Assembly: GCA_018402445.1 (NCBI GenBank)
Contig: JAGYIT010000017.1
Coordinates: forward strand, 434,001 to 498,000
Length of the DNA stretch: 64,000 bases
Direction of reading: 5' to 3'
Source of the DNA: Akkermansiaceae bacterium
GTDB taxonomy: Bacteria > Verrucomicrobiota > Verrucomicrobiia > Verrucomicrobiales > Akkermansiaceae
Made by a program: the position numbers and the translations under genes. How positions within the stretch are numbered: the stretch's first letter is position 1; every line of letters begins with the position of its first letter. Below are positions 10,111-19,185 of the stretch, piece by piece. The notes beneath the pieces were generated by a model. That model saw only the letters and a list, made by a program, of their open reading frames with translations, ran no database searches and was not told where the DNA came from.

Positions 10111-10464
10111 TCACCCCCGCCCCACGACAGCGGGGGATGTAATTATTTCGGATGGATGACCGTTCGCACCTTCCTCCGCACGAATCGAATTTCAACGCAG
10201 AGTCGCAAAGGCCGGGGAGGGTCGCAGAGGCATGACAAAGGGAATTTCAGGGCGTCACAATGAAACCACATCCAACCACACCCGCAATCCTCGCCGCCGC
10301 TCTCGAACCCGGCCGCCACACCGTCTATTCCGAAGACCCCAACCACGGCCAGACCTACGCGGGTGTCCGGGTCATCCATCCGTTTACTGGGTAGCTTTGT
10401 CTCCGCCCTAGGTTTATCCGCCGCCCGTTCTGAGCGAGGTGGGTATTGTTGAAATGCGACACCC

Positions 10465-10702
10465 GACCCCAGATATTTTGAGTGCGTGCGATCCTTCGCC
10501 GCTTTTGTTCACCAGCGAGCCGTTTTGGCGGGAGGCTCTCGAACTTTCCAAACCAAAGCTGTATCCCGCCTAAGGATACAAAAGCGGTGATTCTCACCGC
10601 ACTCAAAAGGCATCTCCTCCAAAAACTAGGCCGATCTCTAACTGGATTCGCCTCACCTCAATCACTGACCCCCTTATCGGGAAAAATGTGAAATAGCGGG
10701 GA
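10465..10702 (+). repeat. Dispersed structured repeat, copy 1 (core 10476-10608)
   Basis: Near-identical to 46380-46619; core bounded by TTTTGAGTGCG ... CGCACTCAAAA with internal CCGCTTTTGT/ACAAAAGCGG stem. Confidence 0.9.
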
Positions 10703-10745
10703 CGCGTTTCGCGGTTGCTAGCCAGCGCGGCGCGGGGCAAATTCC

Positions 10746-11567
10746 GTGGCGATGTGGATTTCCAAACATGACTTCGAAGACATCCGTTACGAGACGACGG
10801 AGGACGGCGCCATCGCCAAGGTGACGATCAACCGCCCGGAGGTGCGCAACGCCTTCCGCCCGCTGACGGTCACGGAAATGCTGCGCGCCTTCGATATGGC
10901 GCACGAGGATCCGCAGGTCGGGGTCATCATTTTGACCGGCGAGGGCGATCTCGCGTTCTGCTCCGGCGGCGACCAGAAGGTGCGCGGCCATGCGGGTTAC
11001 GTGGGCGGCGACGGAGTGCCGCGCCTCAACGTGCTCGATCTCCAGAAAAAGATCCGCTCCCTGCCGAAGCCGGTCGTGGCAATGGTCGCGGGCTTCGCGA
11101 TCGGCGGCGGGCATGTGCTCCACGTCGTCTGCGATCTCACCATCGCGGCAGACAACGCCCGCTTCGGCCAGACCGGCCCCAAGGTTGGCAGCTTCGATGG
11201 CGGCCTAGGCTCCAGCTACCTCGCCCGCATCGTCGGCCAGAAAAAGGCGCGGGAAATCTGGTATCTCTGCCGCCAATACGACGCCCAGCAGGCGCTCGAC
11301 ATGGGCTTGGTCAACACCGTCGTCCCCCTCGCCGAGCTGGAGACAGAAACGATCAAGTGGTGCCGGGAAATGCTCGCCCACTCCCCTCTCGCCCTGCGTT
11401 GCCTCAAGTCCGCCCTCAACGCCGATTGCGACGGCCAGATGGGCCTGCTCGACCTCGCCGGCAACGCGACTTTGCTCTACTACATGTCCGAGGAGGGGAG
11501 GGAAGGCAAAGAGGCGTTCCTCGAAAAACGCGCGCCGGATTTCTCGAAGTTCCCTAGGGTGCCGTGA
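10746..11567 (+). CDS. menB: 1,4-dihydroxy-2-naphthoyl-CoA synthase
   Basis: Crotonase fold with [55 protein letters not shown] and [20 protein letters not shown], MenB-specific. Confidence 0.95.
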   Translation: MAMWISKHDFEDIRYETTEDGAIAKVTINRPEVRNAFRPLTVTEMLRAFDMAHEDPQVGVIILTGEGDLAFCSGGDQKVRGHAGYVGGDGVPRLNVLDLQKKIRSLPKPVVAMVAGFAIGGGHVLHVVCDLTIAADNARFGQTGPKVGSFDGGLGSSYLARIVGQKKAREIWYLCRQYDAQQALDMGLVNTVVPLAELETETIKWCREMLAHSPLALRCLKSALNADCDGQMGLLDLAGNATLLYYMSEEGREGKEAFLEKRAPDFSKFPRVP

Positions 11568-11619
11568 GGTGGCGGCGGTTGTTCTTGATAGAGCCGGGTT
11601 TGCGGCTACGCTGAAATTT

Positions 11620-11832
11620 ATGAAAGCATACACCGCTGTGATCGAAAAATGTCCGGAGACGGGACTCTATGTCGGTCACGTGCCTGGTTTCATCGGAGCG
11701 CACTCACAGGGATCAACTTTGGATGAACTCCACGAAAACCTCAGGGAGGTTATCGAAATGCTGTTGGAGGACGGCGACCCGGACTTGCAGGCCGAGTTCG
11801 TGGGAACCCACAGCATCACGGTAGCGGCCTGA
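11620..11832 (+). CDS. HicB family antitoxin
   Basis: MKAYTAVIEKCPETGLYVGHVPGFIGAHSQGSTLDELHENLREVIEMLLEDG; ORF opens at 11569 but the internal ATG fits HicB. Confidence 0.85.
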   Translation: MKAYTAVIEKCPETGLYVGHVPGFIGAHSQGSTLDELHENLREVIEMLLEDGDPDLQAEFVGTHSITVAA

Positions 11833-11835
11833 GCC

Positions 11836-12069
11836 ATGGCCAAAATTCCCATCCTGAAACCGCGCGAAGTCCGCCGGGTGTTGGAAACCCTGGGATTCGC
11901 GCTGGCAAGGCAGCGTGGTTCGCACATGCAATTCCGGCATGCGGACGGTCGGTGCACCACGGTTCCGAATCACCCGGGAAAAGACTTATCTCCCGTCCTG
12001 CTCCGCCAAATCATCAAGGATATCGGTCTGACGGCTGAGGAGTTTCTGGAAGCGCGTGACAGATCATGA
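11836..12069 (+). CDS. HicA family mRNA interferase toxin
   Basis: LKPREVRRVLETLGFALARQRGSHMQFRHADGRCTTVPNHPGKDLSPVLLRQIIKDIGLTAEEF. Confidence 0.92.
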   Translation: MAKIPILKPREVRRVLETLGFALARQRGSHMQFRHADGRCTTVPNHPGKDLSPVLLRQIIKDIGLTAEEFLEARDRS

Positions 12070-12142
12070 TCCGATCAATCCGGTCACCTTCCATTTTTAA
12101 ATCCGCGTTGAATCGGATCAGGGAAAGGGGTAGATACATGCC

Positions 12143-12415
12143 ATGCCAACCTTAGCGGAAATCGAAGCCCAAGCGATGGAACTCACGGCCAGCCAGCGGG
12201 CAAAGCTTGCGGCTAGCCTGCTCGAATCCCTTCCCACTTTGCTATACGATGACGACGAAGGTCTTGCGGAAGCCCACCGCCGCGATGCCGAGATGGATAA
12301 CGATCCGTCCATCGGCCTCACCACGGAGCAGCTACGCGCATCGCTAAATCCACTTGCGAATGGCTATCATCTGGGCGGCCAGCCATTGGCTCGCAACAAG
12401 GCGAATACGCATTGA
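12143..12415 (+). CDS. Putative addiction module protein (TIGR02574-like), without an adjacent toxin
   Basis: MPTLAEIEAQAMELTASQRAKLAASLLESL...AHRRDAEMDNDPSIGLTTEQL. Confidence 0.7.
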   Translation: MPTLAEIEAQAMELTASQRAKLAASLLESLPTLLYDDDEGLAEAHRRDAEMDNDPSIGLTTEQLRASLNPLANGYHLGGQPLARNKANTH

Positions 12416-12427
12416 GCCTCCCGCACG

Positions 12428-13318
12428 ATGACATCCGGAACCTTTCTGAAAGCCGTCACATCCGGCGCCAGGCCCAAGACCCTAGCGGCGGGGGTGGTGC
12501 CGGTTTGGGTGGGCGGGGTGCTGGCCTGGAAACTCTCCGGCGCGTTCGACGCGTGGCTGTGGACTTGTACCCTGCTCGGGGCGCTGTGTGTGCAGATCGC
12601 TACGAATTTTTTCAACGACGCGGTGGACGGTAAAAAGGGCGCGGACGGCGAGGGGCGCACGGGGCCGAGGCGGCTGACGGGAACCGGAGAGATGTCCTTC
12701 GCGCAGGTGATGGGTCTTGGTACGATATTCCTAGTAGGCGCGGCCTTCTTCGGCGCGTTCCTCGTGATGGAGCGGGGCTGGCCGATGCTGGCGATCGGGC
12801 TGCCATCGCTGTTCCTCGCCTACGGCTACACCGGCGGGCCGTTTCCGCTGGCCTACCGGGGCTTGGGGGAGATTTTCGTGATCGGGTTTTTCGGATTCGT
12901 GGCGGTGATGGGCACGGTGTTCGTACAGACCGGCGGCTGGCCGCGCGAGGCAATCCTGTTAGGCGGCCAGATCGGGCTGCTCTCCGCGGTATTGATTTCC
13001 GTGAACAATTTCCGCGACCGCGAGGGAGATGCGCTCGTCGGGAAACGCACGCTTGCCGTGCGGCTCGGGCCGAAGGTGGCGGCAGCGGTGATCTGGCTGG
13101 AGATCAAGGGCGCGGCTTTCCTCGGCGTCGCATGGCTGGTGATGGGCTATCCGCTCTTCGGTCTCGCCAGCATGCCGGTTCTGGTGATCGGCATGCGCAT
13201 CATCTGGGGCGTGCTCACCCTGCCGCCCGACGAGCGGATGAACCGCCTGCTCGCCCTCGGAGCGCTGGAGCTGGTGCTCTTCGCCGGGGTGTTCCATGCG
13301 GTCGCCTGGTTTTTCTGA
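12428..13318 (+). CDS. menA: 1,4-dihydroxy-2-naphthoate polyprenyltransferase
   Basis: UbiA-fold: ARPKTLAAGVVPVWVG, ATNFFNDAVDGKKGAD, NNFRDREGDALVGKRTLAVRLG. Confidence 0.92.
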   Translation: MTSGTFLKAVTSGARPKTLAAGVVPVWVGGVLAWKLSGAFDAWLWTCTLLGALCVQIATNFFNDAVDGKKGADGEGRTGPRRLTGTGEMSFAQVMGLGTIFLVGAAFFGAFLVMERGWPMLAIGLPSLFLAYGYTGGPFPLAYRGLGEIFVIGFFGFVAVMGTVFVQTGGWPREAILLGGQIGLLSAVLISVNNFRDREGDALVGKRTLAVRLGPKVAAAVIWLEIKGAAFLGVAWLVMGYPLFGLASMPVLVIGMRIIWGVLTLPPDERMNRLLALGALELVLFAGVFHAVAWFF

Positions 13319-13389
13319 AATCGCTCTTTGCGCTGAAAAATCCAGTTTTCGGTGGTGGAATCGCCCGTCGGTGGCTTAGGTATCCCCCC

Positions 13390-16044
13390 ATGACAGGGAT
13401 TTTCCGGGTTGCTTACAGGACGGTGCTGGGCGAATCGCTGTGGTTAGAAATCGAGTCCGGCGGCGTGAAGCGGGAAGTGCCGATGTATTGGGCGGATTCC
13501 GAGCATTGGGAGGTGGAGATGGAATGTGCGCCGGGGACGCTGCGCTACGCTTACATTTACAAACGCGATAGGATCACTTTGCGTGAGGAGGCCGGGCGGG
13601 AGTGGGTTCTGCCGGGCGGCGCGCCCCCTCCGGCACGGGTGCTTTTCCAGGACGATTGGCGGTCGGCGGGGACGGAAGACCGGGTGTATGAGGCGAAGGT
13701 TTTCGCGGTGGTGGGCGGTGGCGCAAGGGATTTGGGGGAATTCGTTTCCAAGGGGAAAAACCATGAGTTCCGGCTCCAGATGGCGCTGCTGCCGGAGGGG
13801 CTCGTGCCTTGCGTGATCGGGAGTGCGGAGGCACTGGGGGCATGGAATTATTCCGGTGCGGTGCCGATGGTGGAGCTTGCGGAAAATTTCTGGAAAGCGG
13901 AGATGGAGCTACCGGTGGGGGAGAGGGTGGAATACAAATATGGGATTTGTAGTAGGGAAATATGGGGACAGGATGTCCCCACGACGGACTGGGACTGCAA
14001 GTTCCAGCCACGGGTCGTGAAGCTGGAGGACGGAGCGAACCGCATCCTGTTTCCGCGCGGACGTGCGGATCACGTGGTCGTCTCCGACGAGAATTTCCGG
14101 CGTAGCGCGGATCTGCGGTTCCGCGGCGCGGGGGTGGCGATCCCGGTGTTTTCGCTCCGCAGCGGCATGGGCTGCGGGGTCGGCGAGTTCGCGGATCTCA
14201 AGGCGATGGGCGATTGGGCGGCGGCGGTGGGTTTGAAAATGCTCCAGATCCTGCCGGTCAACGACACGACCTCCTCGCGGACGTGGACGGATAGCTACCC
14301 GTATTCCGCAATCAGCGTTTTCGCCCTGCATCCGCTTTACCTGCGGCTTGATGCCATGAGCTATCCGCTGGTGGATGCCGCCGCACTAGCGGCAGACCGG
14401 AAACGCCTCAATGCGCCCAAGGACGTCGATTACGAGGCGGTGATGGCGGTGAAATGGCGGGTGACCCGGGAAGTTTTCGACAAGCACCACGACGCGATCC
14501 TGCGCGACAAGGCTTTCTTGGATTTCCTGGAACGCAACCGCGATTGGGTGCTCGACTACGCGGTGTTTTCCGTGAAACGCGACGAGCATGGCACGGCGGT
14601 TTTTTCCGAATGGGGCGAGTGGGCGGCCTACGAGCCGCAGAAAGTCGAGTCGCTGGCGATCAGCACCGACGCGATGTATTTCATCTGGCTGCAATACGAA
14701 CTCGACCGCCAGCTCGCGGACGCGGTGGCTCACCTGCGCTCCGCCGGTGTCGCGCTCAAGGGCGATCTGCCCATCGGGGTGGATCGCGATTCGGTGGACG
14801 CGTGGGTTTCGCCGCACCTTTTCAGGATGGACACGCAGGCCGGCGCGCCGCCCGATGCCTTCGCCACGAAGGGCCAGAACTGGGGCTTCCCCACTTATGA
14901 TTGGGACGAAATGAAAAAGGACGGCTACGCATGGTGGCGCGCCCGTTTCACGAAACTCAGCCGCTACTTCGACGCCTACCGCATCGACCACATCCTCGGC
15001 TTCTTCCGCATCTGGCAGGTGCCGCAGGAGCACATCGAGGGGATCATGGGTTGGTTCGATCCCGCGCTGCCGGTGAGGGAGTCGGAGTTCGCGGAGCGCG
15101 GGATCGCGTTCGACCGCGAGCGCTTCTGTATGCCTTACATCCGCCGGGAGAACGTCGATCTACCAGATGAGGTGGTGCGGGATTTCCTGATTGAAAAGGG
15201 AGCTGGCCGCTACGCCCTGAAGGACGGGTTCGCCACGCAGCGCGAGATCTCGGATCACTTCGCGAAGTTCGGCGCCGGAGATTGCGCACAGCGGGAGATT
15301 CTGATGGATCTGGTGGCCGAGGTGCTTTTCATGGAGGGCGGGGAAGGGGAGTTTCACCCGCGCATGTCGATGGAGGAAACGGATTCGTTCAAGGCGCTCG
15401 ACGGGGACACGCAAGGCCGCCTGCGCGAGCTATATGTGGATTATTTTTTCCGCCGCCAGGAGGGTTTCTGGGAAGCGCAGGCCTTGGAGAAACTTCCGGC
15501 CATGCGCGGTGCGAGCGACATGTTGCTTTGCGGCGAGGATCTCGGCATGGTGCCCGCCTGCGTGCCCGGCGTGATGCGCACGCTCGGCATCCTTTCGCTC
15601 GAGATTCAGCGCTGGCCCAAGGACGGCGGCGCGGAGTTCGGCCACCCTGCGCACACGCCCTACATGAGCGTTGTGACCACCGGCACCCATGACATGTCCA
15701 CCCTACGCGGCTGGTGGTGCGAGGACGACAAGGCGCGCGCCCGCTACGCCTGGGAAATGTTCGGCAAGGCGTTTCCCGAGGAGGATCTGGCTCCGGAAAC
15801 GGCTCGCCACATCCTCGGGCAGCATCTCCACTCCCCCGCGATGTGGGCCGTTTTCCCGCTTCAGGATCTCCTCGCCATGGACGCGGAATTGCGCAGCGAC
15901 GACATCGGGGGCGAGCGCATCAACGTCCCCGCCATCACACCGTTTTACTGGAGGTGGCGCATGGAAATCCCCATCGGGAAACTCGCCGGAGCGGCAGGTT
16001 TCAACCGGAAGCTGAAGGAAATGGTCGCGGATGCGGGAAGGTGA
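13390..16044 (+). CDS. malQ: 4-alpha-glucanotransferase (amylomaltase) with N-terminal CBM20-like modules
   Basis: GH77 motifs (YPYSAISVFALHPLYLRL, DLPIGVDRDSVDAWV, FDAYRIDHILGFFRIWQVP, EDLGMVPACVPGVM, TGTHDMSTLRGWW); internal ATG at 13390. Confidence 0.92.
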   Translation: MTGIFRVAYRTVLGESLWLEIESGGVKREVPMYWADSEHWEVEMECAPGTLRYAYIYKRDRITLREEAGREWVLPGGAPPPARVLFQDDWRSAGTEDRVYEAKVFAVVGGGARDLGEFVSKGKNHEFRLQMALLPEGLVPCVIGSAEALGAWNYSGAVPMVELAENFWKAEMELPVGERVEYKYGICSREIWGQDVPTTDWDCKFQPRVVKLEDGANRILFPRGRADHVVVSDENFRRSADLRFRGAGVAIPVFSLRSGMGCGVGEFADLKAMGDWAAAVGLKMLQILPVNDTTSSRTWTDSYPYSAISVFALHPLYLRLDAMSYPLVDAAALAADRKRLNAPKDVDYEAVMAVKWRVTREVFDKHHDAILRDKAFLDFLERNRDWVLDYAVFSVKRDEHGTAVFSEWGEWAAYEPQKVESLAISTDAMYFIWLQYELDRQLADAVAHLRSAGVALKGDLPIGVDRDSVDAWVSPHLFRMDTQAGAPPDAFATKGQNWGFPTYDWDEMKKDGYAWWRARFTKLSRYFDAYRIDHILGFFRIWQVPQEHIEGIMGWFDPALPVRESEFAERGIAFDRERFCMPYIRRENVDLPDEVVRDFLIEKGAGRYALKDGFATQREISDHFAKFGAGDCAQREILMDLVAEVLFMEGGEGEFHPRMSMEETDSFKALDGDTQGRLRELYVDYFFRRQEGFWEAQALEKLPAMRGASDMLLCGEDLGMVPACVPGVMRTLGILSLEIQRWPKDGGAEFGHPAHTPYMSVVTTGTHDMSTLRGWWCEDDKARARYAWEMFGKAFPEEDLAPETARHILGQHLHSPAMWAVFPLQDLLAMDAELRSDDIGGERINVPAITPFYWRWRMEIPIGKLAGAAGFNRKLKEMVADAGR
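13963..14013 (+). repeat. REP-like double palindrome within the malQ coding sequence
   Basis: TGGGGACA-GGA-TGTCCCCA hairpin followed by GGACTGGGACTGCAAGTTCCAGCCACG, which nearly matches the reverse complement of 6597-6625. Confidence 0.65.
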
Positions 16045-16049
16045 GCGGA

Positions 16050-16487
16050 TCAGGGAGGGGTGCTTTTCCGCACGGGCTTTTTCGGGGTTGCCCAGTGATC
16101 GACGGAGGAATCCACGATGAAGTCGTTGGACAGCGCCTCGCGGCCAAGGAGCAGGCGGTGGATCATGCGCTTGCGGGAAACGAGCGATACCACGATGCGT
16201 TTCTCCACCCCGGCGAGGCGGAGTTTCGTTCCCACAAAGACGCGATCCGTGGGTAGTCCGGTAGAGGAGCGGACCCTTTTCCGCGCGACGATGTCCGCCT
16301 CAAGCGTGATGAGCTTTTTGTCCTTCCGGTCGAGGCGGACGGTGAAACGCACGCGGTCGCCGGGCAGCTCGGTGATCTCCGCGCAGTCGATGGCGCTGCT
16401 GCGCGCGCCGGTGTCGGCCTTGGCCTTGAGTCGGAAGCCCCATTCGGGGAGTTCGACCCACTCGCGCCATCCGATGGTCATGCTCAC
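16050..16487 (-). CDS. RimB/ATP-dependent zinc protease-like (RimK-associated) protein
   Basis: GWREWVELPEWGFRLKAKADTGARSSAIDC ... RMIHRLLLGREAL. Confidence 0.85.
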   Translation of the reverse strand: MSMTIGWREWVELPEWGFRLKAKADTGARSSAIDCAEITELPGDRVRFTVRLDRKDKKLITLEADIVARKRVRSSTGLPTDRVFVGTKLRLAGVEKRIVVSLVSRKRMIHRLLLGREALSNDFIVDSSVDHWATPKKPVRKSTPP

Positions 16488-17677
16488 GGCTCGCCGCCCT
16501 CCGGTTTCGCGGGCAGTTTTTTCACCTTCCTGCGTTTCTTTTTCTTGGCCGGGATCAGGCCTTTCATGTGCTCGGATTTCCCGTAGCAGAGGAGCGTGTC
16601 ATCGGCATCGAGGATGCGGCAGCCCTTGGGATTGGAGATGACCGAGCCTTTGCGGCGGAGGGTGAGCACCACCACGTCCTGCTCGCGCAAGCCGGTTTGC
16701 TCGATGGTCATGCCCACGTAGGTGCTGCCGATGGGGATGTGGATGTCCGCCACCGAGTAGCCGCGGGAGACGGTGAGCCGCTGGCGGATGTCGATCTCGG
16801 GAAATTTCACCTGATCCTCGATGTAGTCGATGATCTCGCCGGCGATGTCGAGCCCGCTGGCTCCCTCGATGCCCTCGAGGCCGGGCGAGGAGTTCACCTC
16901 CATGATCTGCGGGCCGTCCTTGCCCTCCAGCATATCGACGCCGCAAATGCGCAGGCCCATGATCTGCGCGGCGCGGACGGCGGCTTCCTCGTAGGCGGGA
17001 TCGAGGGTGATGGCCTCGGCCTTGCCGCCGCGGTGGACGTTGGAGCGGAACTCCTGGCCCTGCGCCACGCGCCGGATCGCTGCGACGACGCGGTCACCGA
17101 TCACGAACGCGCGGACATCCTTGCCTTTGCTTTCCGCCACGAATTTCTGGAGAAGGACTTGCTGTTTGGTCGAGTGTAGGGTCTCGACGATGGCACGTGC
17201 GATCTCGATCTTGTCGGCGAGGATGACGCCCACACCCTGGGTGCCCTCGAGGAGTTTGATGATGACGGGCGCGCCACCGACGCGGATCAGGGCGTCCTCG
17301 AGGTCGCGCTTGTCATCGACGTAGGCCGAGGTGGGGATGCCGACGTCGTGGCGGGAAAGGATCTGGAGCGAGCGGAGCTTGTCGCGGGAGTTGCTGATAC
17401 CAGCGGCGGTGTTCGGCGTGAAGACATCCATCTGCTCGAACTGCCGGACGACCGCCGTGCCGTAGCGCGTGATCGAAGTGCCGATCCGCGGCAGCACCGC
17501 ATCGGGCGTGCGGAGGGCTTTCCCGTGGTAATAGAGCGCCGGATCGCCCTGATCGAGCGCGATGGTGAGGCGCAGGGTGTTGAGCACCTCAATCTTGTGT
17601 CCCCGTTTGCGGCCCGCCTCGATGAGGCGGCGGGTGGAGTAGCATTTCGGCGAACAGGAAAGGATGGCGAGCTTCAT
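16484..17677 (-). CDS. RimK-like ATP-grasp ligase fused to a C-terminal TrkA-C/RCK_C-like domain
   Basis: ATP-grasp (PVIIKLLEGTQGVGVILAD, QIMEVNSSPGLEGIE) then TRKA-C-like SVADIHIPIGSTYVGMTIEQTGLREQDVVVLTLRRKGSVISNPKGCRILDADDTLLCYG; start chosen at MKLAILS. Confidence 0.85.
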   Translation of the reverse strand: MKLAILSCSPKCYSTRRLIEAGRKRGHKIEVLNTLRLTIALDQGDPALYYHGKALRTPDAVLPRIGTSITRYGTAVVRQFEQMDVFTPNTAAGISNSRDKLRSLQILSRHDVGIPTSAYVDDKRDLEDALIRVGGAPVIIKLLEGTQGVGVILADKIEIARAIVETLHSTKQQVLLQKFVAESKGKDVRAFVIGDRVVAAIRRVAQGQEFRSNVHRGGKAEAITLDPAYEEAAVRAAQIMGLRICGVDMLEGKDGPQIMEVNSSPGLEGIEGASGLDIAGEIIDYIEDQVKFPEIDIRQRLTVSRGYSVADIHIPIGSTYVGMTIEQTGLREQDVVVLTLRRKGSVISNPKGCRILDADDTLLCYGKSEHMKGLIPAKKKKRRKVKKLPAKPEGGEP

Positions 17678-17787
17678 GCGGGGCGGGAGAGCGCGATGCA
17701 TACGCCGCGCCATTCCTCAGGTCAAAACAAAGTCCGCAACATAACTGTCGGAAAGGAACACTTCCCCCGCCGCGTAGTTTTTTCACC

Positions 17788-19053
17788 ATGCAAAATCCCA
17801 TCGTCTTCTCCCGCCGCCGTTTCCTGACCGGAGCCGCCGCCACCACCGCCCTCGGCCCCATGATCCTCCGCGCCGCGCCCGTTAACGCACAGCTCAACAT
17901 CGCTTTCATCGGCTACGGCAAGCGGACTTACGGGGTGATGGGACACGCGCTGCGGCAGGCGGATGTGCGCATCGTTGCGGTATGCGAGGTGGAGGGCACC
18001 CGGCTCGCGAAGGCGAAGGAGGAGGTCGAGAAACGTTACGCCGAGGACATGAAATCCGGTGCCTACAAGGGCTGCGCGACCTACGTGGATTACCGGGAAA
18101 TGCTGGAGCGTGACGATCTCGACGCGGTGGTGATCATGACGCCCGACCACATGCACGTCCACCCGGCGCTCGCGGCGGCGAAGAGGAAACTAGATATCTA
18201 TTGCGAGAAGCCGCTCACCCAGAACATCGCCGAGGGACGCCTGCTGGTGAACAGCGTGCGGGATCACAAGATCATTTTCCAAACCGGCAGCCAGCAGCGC
18301 TGCGAGTTCGGCCACAATTTCCGCAAGGCGGTGGAGTTGATCCGCGCGGGCGGCATCGGCGACATAAAGACGATCCGCATCGGTGTCGGCGCGTCGCCAA
18401 AGCCCTGCGATCTTCCCGAGCAGGAGACTCCGGAAAACGTGAACTGGGATCTCTGGCTCGGGCCCGCGCCGCAACGCGGATACCATGAGGAACTCTGTCC
18501 GAAAGGCATCCACAACCATTTCCCCGCCTTCCGCAGATACGAGGAATACACCGGCGGCATGCTGGCGGACATGGGCGCGCACCATTTCGACATCGCGCAA
18601 TGGGCGATGGGCATGGACGCCAGCGGCCCGGTGAGCGTGGAGCCTCCGGCGGCGGGAGATACGGGCCTGAAATTCACCTACGCGAACGGCGTGGAGATGT
18701 TCCACGGCGGGCCGAGCGGCTGCACCTTCGAGGGCACGAAAGGCACGATCCGGGTGGATCGGAACAAGCTCGAAAGCGATCCGGCGGAGATCCTCGCCAC
18801 GCCGCTCGCCGGCGGCGGTGCCTGGCCCAAGGATCACCTCCGTGACTGGCTCGATTGCATCAAGACGCGTGAGGAGCCGATCTGCTCCGCGGAAACCGGC
18901 CACCGCACCGCGACTGTCTGCCACCTCGCGAACATTGGCTATAAGCTACGCCGGAAACTCACATGGGATCCCGCCAAGGAGGAATTTCCTGGCGACGCCG
19001 AAGCCAACGCCCTCACGACCCGCAAACCGCGCGAGGGATGGGAATACGCCTGA
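17788..19053 (+). CDS. Tat-exported Gfo/Idh/MocA family oxidoreductase
   Basis: Twin-arginine RRRFLTG; NIAFIGYGKRTYGVMGHAL; YCEKPLTQN. Confidence 0.9.
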   Translation: MQNPIVFSRRRFLTGAAATTALGPMILRAAPVNAQLNIAFIGYGKRTYGVMGHALRQADVRIVAVCEVEGTRLAKAKEEVEKRYAEDMKSGAYKGCATYVDYREMLERDDLDAVVIMTPDHMHVHPALAAAKRKLDIYCEKPLTQNIAEGRLLVNSVRDHKIIFQTGSQQRCEFGHNFRKAVELIRAGGIGDIKTIRIGVGASPKPCDLPEQETPENVNWDLWLGPAPQRGYHEELCPKGIHNHFPAFRRYEEYTGGMLADMGAHHFDIAQWAMGMDASGPVSVEPPAAGDTGLKFTYANGVEMFHGGPSGCTFEGTKGTIRVDRNKLESDPAEILATPLAGGGAWPKDHLRDWLDCIKTREEPICSAETGHRTATVCHLANIGYKLRRKLTWDPAKEEFPGDAEANALTTRKPREGWEYA

Positions 19054-19185
19054 ACAGAAAGGATCGTTGTGCCCGGGGGGAGCGCGCGTCAGGGGGCAAG
19101 TGATGCCTGCGTTGGCTGTAAAGAAGGAACAGGCCGCGATTTTTCTCTGTAAGCCGAGCATGGATTACGCTGTAATACAGGCATC

